From assembly GCA_035048485.1 (NCBI GenBank), contig CM068580.1:53422975-53486974 (forward strand): a DNA stretch of 64,000 nt, written 5' to 3'. Each line of letters opens with the position of its first letter. The stretch's first letter is position 1. The stretch comes from Pteria penguin (Eukaryota; Mollusca; Bivalvia; Pterioida; Pteriidae). The notes beneath the pieces were generated by a model. That model was not told the DNA's origin. It did not search any database and was given only the letters and a program-made list of their open reading frames with translations. Below are positions 63,501-64,000 of the stretch, in pieces. Position numbers and translations under genes: made by a program.

Positions 63501-64000
63501 GACGTCAAAAGTGAGTGGGCACCCTGATAATGCAACATCTAACTGTTTGTCTTTGAATATTTTAGGGACAAATTTTAGCGAACTTGAAGGCAATGGATTC
63601 TGAGTGGTTTGCCAAAAATGTAATGAAAAGACAGACCAAGGTAATTTATATCGCTCAACACTTCAAGTTTTCATAATAATATATATTTTTTTTTTAATTT
63701 GACATATACTGTATTGTTAATTCACACATTTGTTTAAGAAAAAACAAAATTTTAATTTAGACAGACCCCTGGAGCATAATGAACTATAATATTGTTTGCT
63801 TTCAAACACATGTTCTAAAAATGTTTGAAACTGTTGTGTTTTAACACTATAGGTTGGTGTACCTCCAATGGACAAATTTAATTTGTGGGGAGGTTCTCTG
63901 TCTATTGGACATCCATTTGGAGCTACCGGAGTGAGATTAGTAACTGCTGCAGCCAACAGATTAATCAAGGAAGATGGACAGTTTGGACTGGTTGCTGCTT
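33311..64000 (+). CDS. HADHB: Trifunctional enzyme subunit beta, mitochondrial (14 exons, 3' end cut by window)
   Basis: Acetyl-CoA acyltransferase (thiolase) of the mitochondrial trifunctional protein. It cleaves long-chain 3-ketoacyl-CoA in the last step of each beta-oxidation cycle, in complex with HADHA. The visible coding sequence is 1342 nt (447 codons; human has 474 residues), with all junctions GT-AG and in phase. A presequence ([15 protein letters not shown] onward) is followed by the thiolase N-domain with nucleophile Cys127 in ACISSNQA, the beta-subunit-specific loop [20 protein letters not shown], His369 in HEAFA, and GHPFGATG at 417-424. The window stops just before the final catalytic Cys. 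Intron 6 is 13.2 kb and hosts another gene. No disruption was seen, so the gene is very probably functional. Confidence 0.97.
33675..33870. mobile_element. 196-bp MITE nested in the foldback element
   Basis: The terminal inverted repeats TAGACCCTTTCACGTTAAGC and (reverse strand of the right end) TAGACCCTTACACGTTTAG are flanked by TTA on both sides (33672-33674, 33871-33873). The 3-bp TTA duplication suits the PIF/Harbinger group. Confidence 0.75.
34158..34659 (-). mobile_element. 502-bp hAT element with perfect 8-bp target duplication
   Basis: The ends TAGGCGTGGGCC and GGCCCACCCCTA are inverted (11 of 12). CTCGTTAT occurs immediately outside both ends (34150-34157 and 34660-34667), the 8-bp duplication typical of hAT transposons. 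The interior is an N-terminal transposase remnant (see 34200-34480). Confidence 0.9.
34200..34480 (-). pseudogene. hAT transposase BED zinc-finger remnant
   Basis: On the minus strand a frame reads [18 protein letters not shown], a TAG stop, then [17 protein letters not shown] and [20 protein letters not shown], then KHIDHHHH. The Cys-x2-Cys and His-x3/4-His pattern is a BED-type zinc finger of hAT transposases. The stop falls where these domains usually have Trp, and the catalytic part is absent, so it is dead. Confidence 0.8.
36340..36925 (+). repeat. Three-unit tandem repeat of about 165-176 bp
   Basis: GAGGATTTTAATGAAA or a close variant occurs near 36448, 36624 and 36785. Each unit ends in a GGAGTTATGGCCCTTGGACT-like segment. 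It opens with GTCCCCACCATATACGGCCA. In HADHB intron 1. Confidence 0.7.
37269..37420. repeat. 152-bp near-perfect palindrome
   Basis: Arms of over 60 bp (AAGGAATGACT, TTCTAGGTTCATGG, GAATGAACTTGG, GAGAAACAAACAAATCA) are inverted around a centre at AACCGCAAAGCGGTT, with about 5 mismatches. It could fold into a long hairpin as DNA or in the HADHB pre-mRNA. It lies in intron 1 about 530 bp before exon 2. Confidence 0.9.
37952..37996 (+). CDS. HADHB: HADHB exon 2
   Basis: Encodes [15 protein letters not shown], the rest of the presequence. Acceptor TTTTTGCAG, donor A|GTGAGT. Confidence 0.9.
38000..38940. other. HADHB intron 2, nothing recognised
   Basis: AT-rich intronic DNA. No repeat family member, RNA gene or exon was recognised. 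Confidence 0.4.
38945..39074 (+). CDS. HADHB: HADHB exon 3
   Basis: Encodes [20 protein letters not shown], then [20 protein letters not shown], the start of the thiolase fold. Donor CA|GTAAAT. Confidence 0.96.
39671..42231 (-). repeat. 2.5-kb repeat, copy B (HADHB intron 3), inverted to copy A
   Basis: It begins TAGCTCACCTGAGCCAAAGG and ends GGCCCACTTGGGCCTCTTG, the reverse complement of 25830-28360 over the whole length. Differences are mainly single bases and homopolymer lengths: a G run of 21 at 41077-41097 matches a C run of 12 at 26963-26974. No coding frame. Confidence 0.9.
42232..43236. other. Rest of HADHB intron 3, exon 4 and intron 4
   Basis: Apart from the 32-nt exon 4 (42506-42537) this is AT-rich intron with no recognised repeat. 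Confidence 0.4.
42506..42537 (+). CDS. HADHB: HADHB exon 4 (32-nt micro-exon)
   Basis: A very short exon ([10 protein letters not shown]) between ATTTTTCAG and G|GTGAGC. It is required to join exons 3 and 5 in frame and matches the GLLHRTSVPK segment of human HADHB. Confidence 0.9.
43237..43304 (+). CDS. HADHB: HADHB exon 5
   Basis: Encodes [20 protein letters not shown], then ARE. Acceptor ATATTCTAG, donor GAG|GTAAGA. Confidence 0.97.
43600..43687 (+). CDS. HADHB: HADHB exon 6 (nucleophile Cys)
   Basis: Encodes [18 protein letters not shown] then [11 protein letters not shown]. Cys127 is the acyl-accepting thiolase nucleophile. The donor G|GTACAT opens the 13.2-kb intron 6. Confidence 0.97.
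43896..43901 (-). terminator. Candidate polyadenylation signal of the nested gene
   Basis: TTTATT on the plus strand, AATAAA on the minus strand, about 290 nt past the nested stop codon. It would end the transcript about 200 bp short of HADHB exon 6, so the two mRNAs would not overlap in exons. Confidence 0.4.
44190..44728 (-). CDS. Nested gene, exon 2 (stop)
   Basis: From the acceptor at 44730-44729 the frame runs [20 protein letters not shown] to EEPVTRL and a stop at 44190. It is the longest open frame in the window (178 codons) and lies about 500 bp downstream of HADHB exon 6 on the opposite strand. Confidence 0.78.
44190..53802 (-). CDS. Two-exon gene of unknown function nested antisense in HADHB intron 6
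   Basis: Joining 53802-53712 to 44728-44190 (donor G|GTAAGT, acceptor TTCTTTTTAG) gives an uninterrupted 209-residue protein; the split codon is GCT (Ala31). The first about 110 residues look like a compact helical domain rich in Met, His, Tyr and Trp ([52 protein letters not shown]). Residues 116-128 form an acidic serine cluster ([13 protein letters not shown]), and the tail is acidic, Ser/Thr-rich and probably disordered. There is no signal peptide and no clear membrane helix. I do not recognise the family. Clean phasing, consensus splice sites and strong composition contrast with the surrounding AT-rich DNA argue that it is real. Confidence 0.72.
45693..45960 (+). mobile_element. Near full-length tRNA-derived SINE
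   Basis: A box TGGCCTAGTGGATAAGG, B box GGTTCGATTCC, then the shared body (GAGACAATAAAAACCGAGGT, AGATCCCTCACTGCTTC, GGATGCCATCACCAT) and an A-rich tail (AAAAGTAAAACAATATTAAA). Same family as 15316-15582. It looks like a tRNA locally but cannot form a complete cloverleaf. Confidence 0.85.
46800..47180. repeat. Tandem units with GACCTTGAAG words
   Basis: Three loose units of about 130 bp with TGACCTTGAAGTTTGA, GTCATAACTTGTGAACAG and TGTATTCCTTGTG. Same class as the repeats at 5339-5640 and 51530-51730. Confidence 0.6.
47700..47940. repeat. Single degenerate unit of the GACC-rich repeat
   Basis: GATCATGTGACCTTGACAGT, GACCTTTGAACTGC and TTCTTTATGACAGGACC are recognisable. No clear ends. Confidence 0.5.
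48340..48600. repeat. Outlying degenerate minisatellite units around a (TA)n run
   Basis: GACTAGATTGTACACATGAC-like units appear on both sides of a TA dinucleotide run at about 48479-48551. They are related to the main array 0.7 kb downstream. Confidence 0.8.
49299..50645 (+). repeat. 29-bp minisatellite, about 46 copies
   Basis: The unit is GACTAGATTGTACACATGAC followed by nine more variable bases (typically ATAATGGAT, also ATAGTTGAT or TTAATGGAT). Length is mostly constant at 29 bp with single-base variants, and short higher-order blocks recur. Because 29 is not a multiple of three it cannot code for a regular protein repeat. It lies in HADHB intron 6 and also in the intron of the nested antisense gene. 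Confidence 0.97.
50646..50890 (+). repeat. Decayed edge of the minisatellite
   Basis: Units such as GTCTAGATTTTAAACATAAC and GAATGATTAAATTGTTCGC lose similarity step by step away from the array. Confidence 0.7.
51530..51730. repeat. GACC-rich repeat unit with perfect DR1
   Basis: Contains GACCTCGTGACCGTGACC and TGACCTTTGACCT (51671-51683), the complement of AGGTCAAAGGTCA. Related to the unit at 5339-5640. Confidence 0.6.
51805..51885 (+). repeat. Three-copy 24-bp tandem repeat
   Basis: CGACCGACTTTACGGAAGTT-type units repeat three times in a row, with one base change in the last. Confidence 0.85.
51890..53700. other. Intronic stretch, nothing recognised
   Basis: Intron of both HADHB and the nested gene. 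A G/T-rich patch is at about 52140-52215. No exon or repeat family member was seen. Confidence 0.4.
53712..53802 (-). CDS. Nested gene, exon 1
   Basis: ATG at 53802 (context AGA-ATG-G), 30 codons plus one base ending FLL-G|GTAAGT. It is GC-richer than the flanking intron. 5' UTR exons, if any, are not recognisable. Confidence 0.72.
53803..54200 (-). promoter_or_regulatory. Presumed promoter region of the nested gene
   Basis: Upstream of the nested start codon. I see no clear TATA box or CpG cluster, so the promoter is inferred only from position. Confidence 0.25.
54200..55560. other. HADHB intron 6, nothing recognised
   Basis: AT-rich DNA. Short open frames show no family resemblance. Confidence 0.4.
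55600..55970 (+). repeat. Two-unit tandem repeat of about 160 bp
   Basis: TTCATTTTCTCTTTAAAGGT and GATGGATTAAATTGATATT occur near 55612 and 55774, followed each time by TGCAGGTCA and ATATGGGTGTG. Confidence 0.75.
56260..56845 (+). repeat. Degenerate partial third copy of the 2.5-kb repeat
   Basis: TTCAACTTCTTTTTCAGAAC, AGTACTCAAGGTCCCCTACA, GGGTACCTCCTTTGACAAAC and the end GATAAAGACCCATTTGGACC follow the order of copy B, with many mismatches and large deletions. In HADHB intron 6, upstream of exon 7. Confidence 0.7.
56936..57123 (+). CDS. HADHB: HADHB exon 7
   Basis: The largest internal exon (188 nt): [20 protein letters not shown], then [20 protein letters not shown], a loop typical of the beta subunit. 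Acceptor TTTTTAG, donor GAG|GTGAGC. Confidence 0.97.
57678..57770 (+). CDS. HADHB: HADHB exon 8
   Basis: Thirty-one codons: [20 protein letters not shown], then [11 protein letters not shown]. Donor CAG|GTAAGA. Confidence 0.97.
57920..58416 (+). mobile_element. hAT-like relic with BED finger traces
   Basis: The ends TAGTGCTGTGCGTTGCACC and GAACCGTCCCAGCCCTA are loosely inverted. The flanking 8-mers ATGGCTAT (57912-57919) and CTGGTTAT (58417-58424) match at 6 of 8 positions. A broken frame near 58100-58220 contains [14 protein letters not shown] and later KHISSI, the Cys-x2-Cys and Lys-His parts of a BED zinc finger, with several stops. In HADHB intron 8. Confidence 0.65.
58947..59034 (+). 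CDS. HADHB: HADHB exon 9
   Basis: Encodes [20 protein letters not shown], then SDLISYKVP. Acceptor GATTACAG, donor G|GTAAAT. Confidence 0.97.
59420..59544 (+). CDS. HADHB: HADHB exon 10
   Basis: Encodes [20 protein letters not shown] and [17 protein letters not shown], the conserved thiolase segment before the substrate loop. Donor TTG|GTAAGC. Confidence 0.97.
59760..60480. other. HADHB intron 10, nothing recognised
   Basis: AT-rich intron with no repeat or exon recognised. Confidence 0.4.
60513..60640 (+). CDS. HADHB: HADHB exon 11
   Basis: Encodes [20 protein letters not shown], then [19 protein letters not shown]. Donor GG|GTAAGC. Confidence 0.97.
61000..62270. other. HADHB intron 11, mostly unremarkable
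   Basis: It includes an AT-rich TTTATTTATG tract at about 61550-61640. A 31-bp segment at 61824-61854 is identical to 51107-51137 and suggests a worn dispersed repeat. Confidence 0.4.
62276..62363 (+). CDS. HADHB: HADHB exon 12 (catalytic His)
   Basis: Encodes [20 protein letters not shown], then VFEYHEAFA. His369 activates the nucleophilic Cys. Donor GCG|GTATGT. Confidence 0.97.
62464..63526. mobile_element. 1.06-kb DNA transposon filling HADHB intron 12
   Basis: The ends CAGGGTGCCCACTTCC and GTGAGTGGGCACCCTG are inverted repeats; ATAATG (6 bp) flanks both ends. Subterminal arrays of TTCCTATA words occur at 62480-62555 and 63405-63500. The terminus resembles hAT elements, but no transposase frame was found. 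It makes up nearly 90% of the intron. Confidence 0.75.
63566..63640 (+). CDS. HADHB: HADHB exon 13
   Basis: Twenty-five codons: [20 protein letters not shown], then KRQTK. Acceptor ATATTTTAG, donor AAG|GTAATT. Confidence 0.97.
63853..64000 (+). CDS. HADHB: HADHB exon 14 (cut by window end)
   Basis: Encodes [40 protein letters not shown] and GQFGLVAA. The final Cys-containing motif and about 27 residues lie beyond the window. Confidence 0.97.

Overview
This window is nuclear DNA of an AT-rich animal. It has long introns with GT-AG splice sites, tRNA-derived SINEs, many cut-and-paste DNA-transposon relics, TA microsatellites and a minisatellite. The protein and repeat style suggests a lophotrochozoan, most likely a bivalve mollusc. 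That is an inference, and the species cannot be named from the sequence alone.

The core of the window is the head-to-head gene pair for the mitochondrial trifunctional protein of long-chain fatty-acid beta-oxidation. HADHA (alpha subunit: enoyl-CoA hydratase and 3-hydroxyacyl-CoA dehydrogenase) runs on the minus strand from 33027 to 9498. I could place all 22 coding exons with matching splice phases, giving a 759-residue protein. HADHB (beta subunit: 3-ketoacyl-CoA thiolase) starts 283 bp away at 33311 on the plus strand. Fourteen exons (447 codons) are present before the window ends inside the last thiolase motif. The two subunits form one complex, so the shared 283-bp promoter between the start codons probably coordinates their dosage, as reported for the vertebrate pair.

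Two further genes are visible. One exon of a tartrate-resistant acid phosphatase (ACP5-like) lies at 2816-3024 on the minus strand. A two-exon gene of unknown function (209 residues) lies on the minus strand entirely inside the 13.2-kb HADHB intron 6 (exons 53802-53712 and 44728-44190).

Layout: 1-9.2 kb is ACP5-like plus repeat-rich intergenic DNA; 9.2-33.0 kb is HADHA; 33.0-33.3 kb is the divergent promoter; 33.3-64 kb is HADHB, with the nested antisense gene at 44-54 kb. The introns hold most of the unusual material. This includes two full 2.5-kb copies of one repeat in inverted orientation on either side of the promoter, a 1.5-kb foldback element just after HADHB exon 1 carrying two nested transposons, pogo-like and hAT-like elements (one nested in the other), a 29-bp minisatellite of about 46 copies, and a repeat family with constant ends but different cores. 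No CRISPR array, rRNA gene, functional tRNA gene or prokaryotic feature was seen.
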